Shown here: piece by piece, positions 26,287 to 34,620 of the stretch
How positions within the stretch are numbered: position 1 is the stretch's first letter
Layout of the letters: each line of letters begins with the position of its first letter
Source: a virus
IMG/VR virus record: IMGVR_UViG_3300047476_001426
Coordinates: 1-64,000 of that record
DNA: 64,000 nt
Direction: 5' to 3' (one strand)
Notes under the pieces: generated by a model
Seen by the model: the letters and a program-made list of their open reading frames with translations, nothing else
Told to the model about the DNA's origin: nothing
The model's database searches: none
Program-made: the position numbers and the translations under genes

Positions 26287-27137
26287 TGATTAATTTCGAG
26301 TCAATATTAATAAACATTTTATCTGAAGCACCTTCAAGGGGAACTCAAAAAACTCTTGAATACGCTATTAAAAATAGAATGCCAGTTTCTTTTGACTACA
26401 GAGGTCCAAGAGGTGAAGTATTACCGGGAAGAAGAATTAAAACAGAATTAGTCGCATCAGGTCTAACAAAAAAAGGAAACTTAGCATTTAGAGGATGGGT
26501 CCAACCACCGTCGGTATCCAAAAAAGGATTTACCGAACATGGATGGAGAACCTTTTTATTAGATAGAATATCCTCAGGTTCAATTCAAGTCTATGAAGAT
26601 GAACAATTTGATAATAAAAGACCTGGTTACAAAGAAGGTGACGATAGTAGTTTTTCAACAACTTATGTGACAAGTGATTGGGGTACAACATTACCAACAC
26701 CACAAGAGAAAAAACCAAGTAAAACGCCAACACCAAAACAAGAACCCGAAAAACAAAAATTACCTGAACCGAAACCAAAGGAAAAACCATCAGCATCCCC
26801 TGTTGAAGTACCAAAAAGAGAAATTGAGGTTTTCAATGATTTAAAAACTAAAATCAAAGTTGTTGATAATATTAAACAAATTAGTCCCGAGGATTTTAAA
26901 AATGCGATTGACGATTTGTATAAAAGGAAGATGGATGATTGGAAAAAATCACAAGTCGATATTGGGGGTAACACCAATGCTGGTGAGGGGACAAGAAGAA
27001 GAATTGAAAAAGATTCTGAATCTGATTTAGATAGATTATTAAAACAAGACAATATCAAGATAATTGAACCATCTTCAGAAGAAACGGTGGAATTACAAGA
27101 ACAATTAAACAGAATCAAGACTTTAATTTTCTTTTAA
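26286..27137 (+). CDS. Protein with WYL-like N-terminal domain (283 aa)
   Basis: Residues about 20-105 resemble a WYL-type SH3-like ligand-binding domain: TLEYAIKNRMPVSFDYRG, a strand with VLPGRRIKTELVASGLT, LAFRGWVQPP and GWRTFLLDRISSGSIQVY, ending in the FxLDRI motif of the family. A Pro/Lys-rich linker (about 135-180, PKQEPEKQK type) and a charged helical C-terminus follow. WYL domains usually sense nucleic-acid-like ligands in regulators and in anti-phage or phage proteins. No helix-turn-helix is attached here. It lies in a late block, so a virion or late regulatory role is possible. Confidence 0.6.
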   Translation: MINFESILINILSEAPSRGTQKTLEYAIKNRMPVSFDYRGPRGEVLPGRRIKTELVASGLTKKGNLAFRGWVQPPSVSKKGFTEHGWRTFLLDRISSGSIQVYEDEQFDNKRPGYKEGDDSSFSTTYVTSDWGTTLPTPQEKKPSKTPTPKQEPEKQKLPEPKPKEKPSASPVEVPKREIEVFNDLKTKIKVVDNIKQISPEDFKNAIDDLYKRKMDDWKKSQVDIGGNTNAGEGTRRRIEKDSESDLDRLLKQDNIKIIEPSSEETVELQEQLNRIKTLIFF

Positions 27138-27164
27138 AAATACTTATTTTATAAAAAAATCAAT

Positions 27165-27743
27165 ATGGAAAACACAGGAACTGGAGTACTATCACAAAAT
27201 GACTTAATGCAAAGATTGGTACAAGCAAAAAAAGTTTTAAACAAAGTAGAAAACGGTAATTACGAAAAAGGTAATGTTAATGAAGAAATATTAAGGTCTA
27301 ATCCTGAAGAACTCATGTCAACCGAAAATTCCGCACCAATCAGACAACCACAACAACCAAATCTTCAAAAAATACAGGAATCTAAATTACCTGAAGCGAT
27401 TAAAAGAGCGATGATTGAAAATCCAATACCTCAAATTAGTTTATCAGATTCCTTAGATTTAAATTTTGTTGAGAAAACAAAGAAACTAATGGAGAATGAA
27501 GGTGTTGCAACTAAAAAATCGTCGACACAAAGAAGTTCTTCAGTTGATAGTTCTGATTTAGTAAAACAATTAACTCCAATAATTGAGAACATTGTAAGAA
27601 AGACTGTTGTTGAAATTATGGATAGTAAACTGAATCAAATATTAACCGCACAACAAACCATGTCCATCAATGAAAACTTGGTTTTAAAAGTGGGTGACTC
27701 TGTCTTCAAAGGAAAAATTACAGGTGTAAATAAATCAAAGTAA
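27165..27743 (+). CDS. Unknown protein, possible head-associated (192 aa)
   Basis: It has a helical N-terminus (LMQRLVQAKKVLNKVENGNY), a Gln/Pro-rich linker, a central helix IENIVRKTVVEIMDSKLNQI and a compact end ENLVLKVGDSVFKGKITGVN that looks like a small beta hairpin. No family was recognised. It is last in the late block that starts at 24371, separated by 27 bases from the WYL-like gene. A weak TACTTATT sequence precedes it. It could be a small structural or scaffold-type protein; this is a guess from composition. Confidence 0.6.
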   Translation: MENTGTGVLSQNDLMQRLVQAKKVLNKVENGNYEKGNVNEEILRSNPEELMSTENSAPIRQPQQPNLQKIQESKLPEAIKRAMIENPIPQISLSDSLDLNFVEKTKKLMENEGVATKKSSTQRSSSVDSSDLVKQLTPIIENIVRKTVVEIMDSKLNQILTAQQTMSINENLVLKVGDSVFKGKITGVNKSK

Positions 27744-27744
27744 G

Positions 27745-27776
27745 TTTGACTTTTCGAATTTTTTTCTTATACTTTA
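27745..27776 (+). promoter_or_regulatory. Early-type promoter for the 27796-31162 operon
   Basis: TTTG (27745-27748), 19-base spacer, TATACTTTA (27768-27776), 19 bases before the ATG at 27796. Same spacing and form as the polymerase promoter. Confidence 0.6.
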
Positions 27777-27795
27777 TAAAAAGGAAAGAATTTGA

Positions 27796-29016
27796 ATGTC
27801 AAAGATTAGAATTTTAGCAATACCACCCGATACACATGGTGTAGGTAAATATAGAATATTAGACCCATATAAATTTATTGGTGACCATTACTCAGATGAG
27901 TTCCATATTGATATCGCACTATCAGTTGAGAACAATGATAACTTCTTTAAAAACTATGACATCGTTGTTTTCCATAGTTTTATCCATCAAACAACCCACG
28001 AAGAAAATATTTCAAGAATCAAATGGTTAAAATCTCAAGGGATTAAGACCGTTATGGATATTGATGACCATTGGTCTCCCGACCATAGACACCCAATGTA
28101 TTTCCATATTAAGGAAAACGAGTTACCAAAAAAGAAGGTGGATATGATGAAGGAATCCGATTATGTCTCATGTACCACTGAACATTTTGCAAATGGTCTT
28201 AGAAAAAAACTCAATTTAAAAAATGTCGTGGTGTTTCCAAATGCAATTGACCCAAACGAAAGTCAATTTCAACCAAAACCAACACTATCTGATAGACTTA
28301 GATTCGGATGGTTAGGTGGTTCAACACACTTACATGACTTAGAACAAATTAGAGGTGGAGTCTCAATGATTGCTAATCAATACAATAACGTTCAATTTGT
28401 TCTTTGTGGTTATGACTTAAGAGGTTCAATTACCGAAGTGAATCCACAAACGAATGAGAGAAAAACAAGACCAATTCAACCAATGGAAACGGTTTGGTAC
28501 AAGTATGAACAAATTTTCACCGATAATTACAAAACTGTTGATGAGGATTATAAATCATATTTGATGAATTTCTCGCCAACACCTGAAATTGATGTAAGTA
28601 ATAAAAAATATAGAAGAGTATGGACTCAACCAATTGGTAGATATGGTGCAAATTACAACTTATTTGATGTATCTTTAGCACCCGTGATACCTTCAGAATT
28701 CAACTCGTATAAGTCACAATTAAAAATAATTGAGTCGGGTTTCCACAAAAAACCAATTATCGCGAGTGAAACGATGCCGTATACTATTGATTTAAAAAAT
28801 GCCTACAAAGAGGGTAAACTATTAGATGATGGTAACGCATTGTTAGTACATGAAAACAAAAATCATAAACTTTGGGCGAAGTACATGAAATTACTCATCG
28901 AAAACCCCAACATGGTTGAAGATTTAGGTAATAAACTTTATGAAACCGTGAAAGACAAATATTCGTTAGTTACGGTATCAGAAAACAGAACACAATTTTT
29001 CAAATCAATAATTTAA
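27796..29016 (+). CDS. Glycosyltransferase, GT-B fold (GT4-like)
   Basis: 406 aa. The N-terminal lobe starts IRILAIPPDTHGVGKYRILDP and includes KTVMDIDDHWSPDHRHPMYF and VVVFPNAIDP. The C-terminal lobe has RFGWLGGSTHLHDLEQI and VQFVLCGYDLRG, then YKSQLKIIESGFHKKPIIAS, the sugar-nucleotide-binding E-x7-P pattern of GT4-type enzymes. It would transfer a sugar from an activated donor to an unknown acceptor (DNA, virion protein or host polysaccharide). It is first in an early/middle operon with nucleotide-metabolism genes. Two more glycosyltransferases lie downstream. Confidence 0.8.
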   Translation: MSKIRILAIPPDTHGVGKYRILDPYKFIGDHYSDEFHIDIALSVENNDNFFKNYDIVVFHSFIHQTTHEENISRIKWLKSQGIKTVMDIDDHWSPDHRHPMYFHIKENELPKKKVDMMKESDYVSCTTEHFANGLRKKLNLKNVVVFPNAIDPNESQFQPKPTLSDRLRFGWLGGSTHLHDLEQIRGGVSMIANQYNNVQFVLCGYDLRGSITEVNPQTNERKTRPIQPMETVWYKYEQIFTDNYKTVDEDYKSYLMNFSPTPEIDVSNKKYRRVWTQPIGRYGANYNLFDVSLAPVIPSEFNSYKSQLKIIESGFHKKPIIASETMPYTIDLKNAYKEGKLLDDGNALLVHENKNHKLWAKYMKLLIENPNMVEDLGNKLYETVKDKYSLVTVSENRTQFFKSII

Positions 29017-29028
29017 AACAAAAAAAAC

Positions 29029-29265
29029 ATGCATTACTTAGTTACAGTAGGTTATGAAACCGAAAATTTAGACAGAAATGGTAATCCAAGATTACAAAAA
29101 GTTAAGTACATCGTAGAAGCTGAGTCAGTTGAAGAGGCGACATTAGTTGTTTCAAAATACCGAGCAGGTGATATGCGTTCATCAGAAAGTTTGGCTATTG
29201 TTAAAATGCCAATCGAATGTATCATTGACCCACAAAACACTCCTGAGTACTTTAAAAACAAATAA
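29029..29265 (+). CDS. DUF4494-like small protein (78 aa)
   Basis: Reads MHYLVTVGYETENLDRNGNP, then KVKYIVEAESVEEATLVVSK and SLAIVKMPIECII. The pattern (N-terminal strand, acidic helix with a VEAESVEEA core, final strand) resembles DUF4494, a small-protein family found mainly in Bacteroidota and their phages. The function is unknown. It lies between the glycosyltransferase and HD-like genes with 12-base and 2-base gaps, so it belongs to the same operon. Confidence 0.65.
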   Translation: MHYLVTVGYETENLDRNGNPRLQKVKYIVEAESVEEATLVVSKYRAGDMRSSESLAIVKMPIECIIDPQNTPEYFKNK

Positions 29266-29267
29266 TC

Positions 29268-29834
29268 ATGATAACCGCCGAACAAATAGAATCTAACAAG
29301 AAAAAGTTTCTTGAAACAAATTCAAAATACAAAATCTTTACGGATGAATTGTTAGATTTTTTAGGTGATGATTTTTTCATCGCCCCCGCATCTACATCTT
29401 TAGACATGTACGGATGTTATCCGGGTGGATTACTTAGTCATTGTTTTAAAGCTGCAAAGTATTCCGTTAAAACGAATGAATTGTTACCTGAGACGATGAG
29501 AGTTCAAACATCATCAATTCTCAAATGTATCTTCCTTTCACAAATTGGTAAGACCTTTATGTTCAAACCTAACCCAAGTGAATGGCATAGAAAAAATTTG
29601 GGTAAGTTGTATGAATTCACCGAACAAGAGGTTTCAATGAAAGCTGGTGAAAGAGCTGTCTACTACGCAACCACAAATGGTGTTAAACTTTCTGAAGATG
29701 AATTCCAATCTATCATGAATTCAGATAAAGAATCGGATGACAAAATGGTTAAGTATCGTTCAGGAACGTTATCTAATGTAATAAGAGTCGGTTTTGAACT
29801 ATCAATATTAGAAGAAAAAAATGGACAAAAATGA
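29268..29834 (+). CDS. Degenerate HD-domain-like protein (188 aa)
   Basis: Residues about 35-100 resemble the start of an HD-domain hydrolase: FIAPASTSLDMYGCYPGGLL, then SHCFKAAKYSV, where an H in a PGGLLxH motif normally binds metal. The later His-Asp pair expected in the helix after it reads LSQIGK here, so one metal site appears lost. The C-terminal half (AGERAVYYATTNGVKLSEDE) is helical. It overlaps the dUTPase gene by 14 bases. A role linked to nucleotide metabolism is possible, but catalysis is doubtful. Confidence 0.6.
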   Translation: MITAEQIESNKKKFLETNSKYKIFTDELLDFLGDDFFIAPASTSLDMYGCYPGGLLSHCFKAAKYSVKTNELLPETMRVQTSSILKCIFLSQIGKTFMFKPNPSEWHRKNLGKLYEFTEQEVSMKAGERAVYYATTNGVKLSEDEFQSIMNSDKESDDKMVKYRSGTLSNVIRVGFELSILEEKNGQK

Positions 29835-30420
29835 AATTGAGTCGTACATTAAACGACTTCAAGAATTAGAAAAAGAAATCCTAAATGATGATTCTAATGA
29901 CGAATCAATTATGGGGGACTTAAATAAATTATTATTTAGTCTCGGGGATGATATTAAAAATCAAGTCGAAGAACAAGTTAATCGATTTGAAGTAAAGATA
30001 AAAAAATTAAACCCAAATGCGGTCATCCCCTCATATTCAAAAGAGGGTGATGCCGCTATGGATTTAACCGCGGTAGATGTTGAATTTACTGACGATTATA
30101 TTTCATACAAGACAGGCATTGCAATCGAAATACCCAAAGGTTATGTTGGTTTAGTTTTCCCAAGAAGTAGTAATTCTAAAAAGGATTTACTATTAACAAA
30201 TAGCGTTGGGGTTATCGATAGTGGGTATAGGGGAGAAATTGAAATTAGGTATAAAAGAATTTTAAATGATAGAAAAGGAGGAACCACTTCAATTTATAAT
30301 ATCTCAGATAGAGTAGGGCAGATTATGATTATCCCATACCCTTCAATCACATTTGTTGAGGTAGATGAATTATCAGAAACAGAAAGAGGTGATGGTGGAT
30401 TTGGTTCTACCGGAAAATAA
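29821..30420 (+). CDS. dut: dUTPase (dUTP diphosphatase), trimeric type
   Basis: 199 aa. A helical N-terminal extension of about 58 residues precedes a dUTPase domain with all five motifs: GDAAMDLTA (I), PRSSNSKKDL (II), GVIDSGYRGEI (III), DRVGQIMI (IV) and RGDGGFGSTGK (V). It converts dUTP to dUMP, preventing uracil incorporation and feeding dTMP synthesis. It fits functionally with the dCMP deaminase at 41822, the other supplier of dUMP. The N-terminal acidic helix is not part of typical dUTPases and may aid oligomerisation. Part of the operon from 27796. Confidence 0.93.
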   Translation: MDKNEIESYIKRLQELEKEILNDDSNDESIMGDLNKLLFSLGDDIKNQVEEQVNRFEVKIKKLNPNAVIPSYSKEGDAAMDLTAVDVEFTDDYISYKTGIAIEIPKGYVGLVFPRSSNSKKDLLLTNSVGVIDSGYRGEIEIRYKRILNDRKGGTTSIYNISDRVGQIMIIPYPSITFVEVDELSETERGDGGFGSTGK

Positions 30421-31162
30421 TAATTATATTAATAAAAATACATACTTGAGAAAGTCAACAACAAAAACCGCCAATCTTATAGAAGATAAGAAAATCGCTA
30501 AAAAACAAAGAATTAGAGAAATTATAAAACAACCAAAAGAAAAATTTCTCACCAAAAATCAAGAAGAGTATTGGAGAATATTGGGCGATAATGAAATAAC
30601 ACTTTGTTTTGGTCCAGCTGGTGTTGGTAAATCATACATCGCAATGAAAAGAGCGATAGATTTACTATGGGATGACAATAACAAATATGAAAAAATTATT
30701 ATTGTTAGACCTGCGGTGGAAGCTGAAGAAAAATTAGGTTCATTACCGGGAGGTTTAGAAGAAAAGCTCGACCCATACATTTACCCATCATATTATCTTT
30801 TGAATAAGATAATTGGTAAAGAGTCTAGAGAAAAATTAAAAGAGGAGGGTTTTATTGAAATTGCCGCACTGGCTTACATGAGAGGTTGGAATGTTGACAA
30901 TACGATATTGGTATTTGAGGAAGCTCAAAATACTACACCATCTCAAATGAAGTTATTACTCACACGTATCGGATTTAATTCTAAATTCTTTATTTCGGGA
31001 GACTTAGAACAATCAGACAAATTTAAAGATAAGACAAAAACAGGTTTATACGACGCTAAAGTAAGACTTGGTGATTTAAAGAATGTCGGTGTTTTTGAAT
31101 TTGGTAGTGAGGATATTGTCAGAAATCCTATAATTACACAAATCCTAAAAAGATACGATTAA
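30365..31162 (+). CDS. phoH: PhoH-like ATPase
   Basis: 265 aa from the first ATG; a second ATG at 30392 would shorten the 56-base overlap with dUTPase. The core has Walker A CFGPAGVGKSYIA, then IIIVRPAVEAEEKLGSLPGG, Walker B ILVFEEAQNTTPSQMK and FFISGDLEQSD, which together define the PhoH/RNA helicase-like ATPase family. PhoH-like proteins are common in phages. Their exact role is unsettled; RNA metabolism or phosphate stress has been suggested. Last gene of the 27796 operon. Confidence 0.9.
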   Translation: MNYQKQKEVMVDLVLPENNNYINKNTYLRKSTTKTANLIEDKKIAKKQRIREIIKQPKEKFLTKNQEEYWRILGDNEITLCFGPAGVGKSYIAMKRAIDLLWDDNNKYEKIIIVRPAVEAEEKLGSLPGGLEEKLDPYIYPSYYLLNKIIGKESREKLKEEGFIEIAALAYMRGWNVDNTILVFEEAQNTTPSQMKLLLTRIGFNSKFFISGDLEQSDKFKDKTKTGLYDAKVRLGDLKNVGVFEFGSEDIVRNPIITQILKRYD

Positions 31163-31164
31163 AC

Positions 31165-31195
31165 TTTACTTATAAAGTATTATAAGTTATATTTC
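31165..31195 (+). promoter_or_regulatory. Early-type promoter for the 31200-34599 operon
   Basis: TTTA (31165-31168), 19-base spacer, TATATTTC (31188-31195), ending 4 bases before the ATG at 31200. Confidence 0.5.
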
Positions 31196-31199
31196 CTTT

Positions 31200-31880
31200 A
31201 TGGAAATATTTGTAAGTATAGATGGTGTTTTACGAAACACGATTCAAAAATTTGACTACCATTATAAAGATTACTTCCTCAACACCGAATCGGATGAAGA
31301 GGAGAAATTTGAATACGGTGTTAATGGTACCCCTATTTCTATTGAAAATTTATTAAGTACGTATAATTTTCAATCAATCGATGAATTTAATAAATTTCTA
31401 TATTTTGATTTCCCAATCGAAATATATGGTCACGCAGGATTAAGTTATAGTCATGCTGCAACTGAATTGAACAGCTTTATTTTCGAGAATAAGGATGTGA
31501 AAGTTACATTGGTTGGTCTTAGTGAAAAGGGTAAAGCCAAACCCGCAACACTCTTCTTCTTATCCAAGAACGGTATTATGGCGGATAATGTGATTTTTTC
31601 ATCGCCAAATGACATCAAAAAATTATGGAAGAAATGTGATGTTTGGATTACAGACGATATTAATGTTGTATCCCAATGTCCATTTTACAAAAAAGTTATA
31701 AAGTTTAATACGTTTTACAATAATAACTTTACAAATAAACTACAAATAAATAAATTATCAGAAATAGATAAAACATGGTTGAAATTTTCGGTAAAAACTA
31801 CTATATCGATGTTGATGGAATCAGTCAAAAATGTCAAACAGGGAATCAAATCCAAAATGAAGACGGGACCACAACACTAG
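31200..31880 (+). CDS. HAD-like protein lacking the nucleophile Asp (226 aa)
   Basis: Begins MEIFVSIDGVLRNTI, which matches HAD motif I (hhhDxDG) except that the first Asp, the nucleophile, is Ser. A later KPATLFFLSKNG supplies a possible Lys (motif II/III) and CDVWITDDINVV a DD motif IV. HAD hydrolases use the first Asp to form a phospho-enzyme, so this protein is probably not a phosphatase but may still bind phosphorylated ligands. First gene of an operon with two glycosyltransferases and the late sigma factor. It overlaps the next small gene by 106 bases. Confidence 0.65.
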   Translation: MEIFVSIDGVLRNTIQKFDYHYKDYFLNTESDEEEKFEYGVNGTPISIENLLSTYNFQSIDEFNKFLYFDFPIEIYGHAGLSYSHAATELNSFIFENKDVKVTLVGLSEKGKAKPATLFFLSKNGIMADNVIFSSPNDIKKLWKKCDVWITDDINVVSQCPFYKKVIKFNTFYNNNFTNKLQINKLSEIDKTWLKFSVKTTISMLMESVKNVKQGIKSKMKTGPQH

Positions 31881-32056
31881 AGATAAACATATTCAAATAT
31901 GAAATAATAAAAACTTGCATTGAGAGGGTATTAAATGAATTTGAAGAATCAGATGAAACATTGGGTGAATTTGGTGATTCAAACCTATCAATATCATTTA
32001 AAATAGCATATAACACATTAATAAAATACGAAATATTAATATCAGAAGATGAATAA
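31775..32056 (+). CDS. Small unknown protein (93 aa)
   Basis: Reads MVEIFGKNYYIDVDGISQKC, then EINIFKYEIIKTCIERVLNEF and an acidic middle. It is in a different frame from the HAD-like gene it overlaps. Its composition is normal for the genome, unlike a shadow frame, and it overlaps the following gene by 8 bases, as coupled genes do. No family was recognised. The start could be later than given. Confidence 0.6.
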   Translation: MVEIFGKNYYIDVDGISQKCQTGNQIQNEDGTTTLEINIFKYEIIKTCIERVLNEFEESDETLGEFGDSNLSISFKIAYNTLIKYEILISEDE

Positions 32057-33122
32057 CAAAGAAAACATAGAAAAACTGTCAGTGGCTTTAGAAAACCTAA
32101 CCACTAAGACTAATAACATATACTTTTTGGTATATGACACAAAAAACAATCCAAGAGCTTCGGTTAAACATATCTATGATATGGCATTAACATTGAAACA
32201 AAATGGGTATAACGCTAAATTACTTGTTGAGGACAAAACTTACACCGGAGTAAATTCTTGGTTAGGTGATACATACACTGAATTAGAAGTTGTCACCATT
32301 AAGGATGACCGTGTTGAAATTAAAATTGAGGACGTAATTGTTGTTCCTGAATATTATTCAAATGTTTTGGAATCCATGGCAAACATAAGATGTGTGAAAG
32401 TCATGTTAGTTCAACAAAAAGAATATATATTTGAGACCTTACCAATTGGAAGTAGATGGTCTGATTATGGATTTGATAGAGTAATCACAACTACTGAGTT
32501 TTCAAAGAAATACATAGGTGAAATTTTTAACGAATCTTTAGTTCATATAATTCCACCAATCATTAGCGACGAGTTTAAGGTAACTGAAAAAAATACAAAA
32601 CCTATTATTGCTATTCTGTGTAAAGATAGGTCAACAAATAAAAGAATTATCTCAGAATTTTATGTTCGTTATCCACATTTAAGATGGTTAACATTTAGAG
32701 ACATGGTTAATATGTCCTATCAAGAATTTGCGGATAATTTGAGAGAATGTGTTGTTTCAGTTTGGGTAGATGATGACTCAACCTTTGGTACGTTCCCATT
32801 AGAATCCATGAAATCGGGTGTACCTGTTATTGGAAAGATTCCTAAAAACGAACCTGATTGGTTAAGTGAAAATGGTATGTGGACATACGACGATTCAAAA
32901 ATTGTTGAAATTCTTGGTACATACATCAATGCATGGTTAGAAGGTGTGGAGATTAATGATGAAGTAAAACAGAAAATGAAAGATACCCTTTTACCATACG
33001 AAACGGAAATCACAAAAAATAACATTTTGAATATTTTCGACTCATTCATTAATAAAAGAATTGAGGCAATCGAAAAGGCATTAAATAAAATAAAAGAAGA
33101 AACAAAAGAAGAAATCGCATGA
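32049..33122 (+). CDS. Glycosyltransferase-like protein, GT-B fold (357 aa)
   Basis: The N-terminal lobe starts NIYFLVYDTKNNPRASVKHI and has the DMALTLKQNGYNAKLLVED pattern of sugar-transferase Rossmann folds. The C-terminal lobe has IIAILCKDRSTNKRIISEF, VSVWVDDDSTFGTFPLESMK and a following SGVPVIGKIPKNEPDWL, where FPLE-x-MKSGVPV is the usual donor-binding region of GT4-type enzymes. A charged coiled-coil tail closes it. It is linked by a 4-base overlap to the next glycosyltransferase gene, so the two probably act in one pathway. The acceptor is unknown. Confidence 0.75.
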   Translation: MNNKENIEKLSVALENLTTKTNNIYFLVYDTKNNPRASVKHIYDMALTLKQNGYNAKLLVEDKTYTGVNSWLGDTYTELEVVTIKDDRVEIKIEDVIVVPEYYSNVLESMANIRCVKVMLVQQKEYIFETLPIGSRWSDYGFDRVITTTEFSKKYIGEIFNESLVHIIPPIISDEFKVTEKNTKPIIAILCKDRSTNKRIISEFYVRYPHLRWLTFRDMVNMSYQEFADNLRECVVSVWVDDDSTFGTFPLESMKSGVPVIGKIPKNEPDWLSENGMWTYDDSKIVEILGTYINAWLEGVEINDEVKQKMKDTLLPYETEITKNNILNIFDSFINKRIEAIEKALNKIKEETKEEIA

Positions 33123-33898
33123 AAGACATATCAATAATTTTACCAATCCATAAATGGGATGAGGAATATGAAACAATGTTTAAGAACGCATTTAGTTCGG
33201 TAGAGCAATTTTATAATGACGTTAAATTATTAATTGTTGGACCATCTAATATCGTTTCCAAAATAAAAATAGACGAAACCAATTTAGAATACCACATTAT
33301 CGAAAACACAGGTAATCATGATTTTTGTTCACAAGTAAATTTGGGAATTGAAAAATGTGAAACAGAATGGTTTTCAATTTTGGAGGTTGATGATGAATAT
33401 CACAAAAACTGGTTGACGTTAGTAAATTCATATAGAAAAGAAAACCCAGAAGTTAGTGCGTTTTTGAGTTTAGTTAAAGACATTAACGTCGAGGGTAATT
33501 TCTTAAGTTATACCAACGAAGCAACTTGGGCATACGGATTTACAGATAAACAAGGGTTTTTAGATAATGAAGCTCTTTTAGAATATCAAAATTTCCAAAT
33601 CAATGGTGGTCTTTATAAAACATCGGTTATTACCGAATATGGTAAGTTAAAATCAAACATTAAGTTAACTTTTGGGTATGAATTCTTACTGAGATTAACC
33701 CACAATAATGTTATCGTAATGACTATCCCAAGATTAGGATACCAACACGTCAATTTCAGAGAAGACTCGTTATTTTGGAGTTACAAAAATTCCGATAGTA
33801 TGAAACTATCTCCTGAAGAGGTTAAATTTTGGTTGGATACAGCAAAAAAAGAATTTTTCTTTAAAAATAATAGAGACATAAACTATGTAGAAAATTAA
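33119..33898 (+). CDS. Glycosyltransferase family 2-like (GT-A fold, 259 aa)
   Basis: Begins MKDISIILPIHKWDEEYETM, a typical GT2 start. ENTGNHDFCSQVNLGIEKC and WFSILEVDDEYHKNWL follow, with EVDDE as the metal-binding DxD-type motif (about residue 92). INGGLYKTSVITEYG and FGYEFLLRLTH lie in the acceptor half. Catalytic residues look intact. Its ATG overlaps the stop of the upstream GT-B gene (ATGA) and it is followed by the sigma factor gene after 2 bases. Confidence 0.8.
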   Translation: MKDISIILPIHKWDEEYETMFKNAFSSVEQFYNDVKLLIVGPSNIVSKIKIDETNLEYHIIENTGNHDFCSQVNLGIEKCETEWFSILEVDDEYHKNWLTLVNSYRKENPEVSAFLSLVKDINVEGNFLSYTNEATWAYGFTDKQGFLDNEALLEYQNFQINGGLYKTSVITEYGKLKSNIKLTFGYEFLLRLTHNNVIVMTIPRLGYQHVNFREDSLFWSYKNSDSMKLSPEEVKFWLDTAKKEFFFKNNRDINYVEN

Positions 33899-33900
33899 AT

Positions 33901-34599
33901 ATGCCGCGTAAACGAACCCAAAAAATTTATTTTGGGGAGGAACAAGAACAAGCGGTTGTAAGATATTTAGAATCCGACTCCGATAGCGAAAAGAATAAGA
34001 TATTCAATGAATATTTAAGAGAACCTCTCACAATAATGGTCGAAAGTATTATTCGACGTTATAAATTATATAGAAAAGACTTTGAATTCGTAGATATACA
34101 TGCGGATACGATGTCTTTTCTTATGACTAAGATTAACAAATTCGACCATACAAAAAACCATAAAGCTTATTCTTATTTCGGAACCATTTGTAAAAATTAC
34201 TTAATGGGTGCGATTCAAAAGGATGCTAAGGAAATGAACAGAAATGTGTCCTATGACGACATTTCATCCGATTTAGAAGAGAGTACGGAACATTCTTATT
34301 CTATAGACGAATATCATATTGATTATAAAGATGTGATAATAAAATTCATTATTGAGTTGGAGACGTTTATGGAGGAGGAAGAACTAAACGAAAATGAACA
34401 AAAATTAGGATATGCGTTAATTGAGATTTTTAGCAACTTTGAAAAAATCTTCCAAGTTGGTGAAGGTAATAAATTTAATAAGAACCTGATTTTATTGTCA
34501 TTACGTGAAATGACATCACTTTCAACTAAAGAAATAAGAATATCATTGAAAAGATATAAAAAAGTTTATGAAGGTATCATGATTGGATTCATAAATTAA
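33901..34599 (+). CDS. 55: Late-transcription sigma factor (gp55-like)
   Basis: 232 aa. Residues about 35-115 resemble sigma-70 region 2: FNEYLREPLTIMVESIIRRY, FVDIHADTMSFLMTKINKFD and NHKAYSYFGTICKNYLMGAI, the last being the usual YF-x-x-IxKNYL core-binding/-10 recognition helix. No clear region 4 is visible, as in T4 gp55, which needs only the -10-like TATAAATA box. The protein would direct host RNA polymerase to the TATTTATA-type late motifs found throughout the window. It is last in an early operon, so its product accumulates before late genes turn on. Confidence 0.82.
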   Translation: MPRKRTQKIYFGEEQEQAVVRYLESDSDSEKNKIFNEYLREPLTIMVESIIRRYKLYRKDFEFVDIHADTMSFLMTKINKFDHTKNHKAYSYFGTICKNYLMGAIQKDAKEMNRNVSYDDISSDLEESTEHSYSIDEYHIDYKDVIIKFIIELETFMEEEELNENEQKLGYALIEIFSNFEKIFQVGEGNKFNKNLILLSLREMTSLSTKEIRISLKRYKKVYEGIMIGFIN

Positions 34600-34608
34600 T
34601 AATTTCTC

Positions 34609-34616
34609 TATTTATA
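34609..34616 (+). promoter_or_regulatory. Late-type promoter motif TATTTATA for 34621 structural block
   Basis: Exact TATTTATA, 4 bases before the ATG at 34621 and directly after the sigma factor gene. Confidence 0.55.
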
Positions 34617-34620
34617 TATT

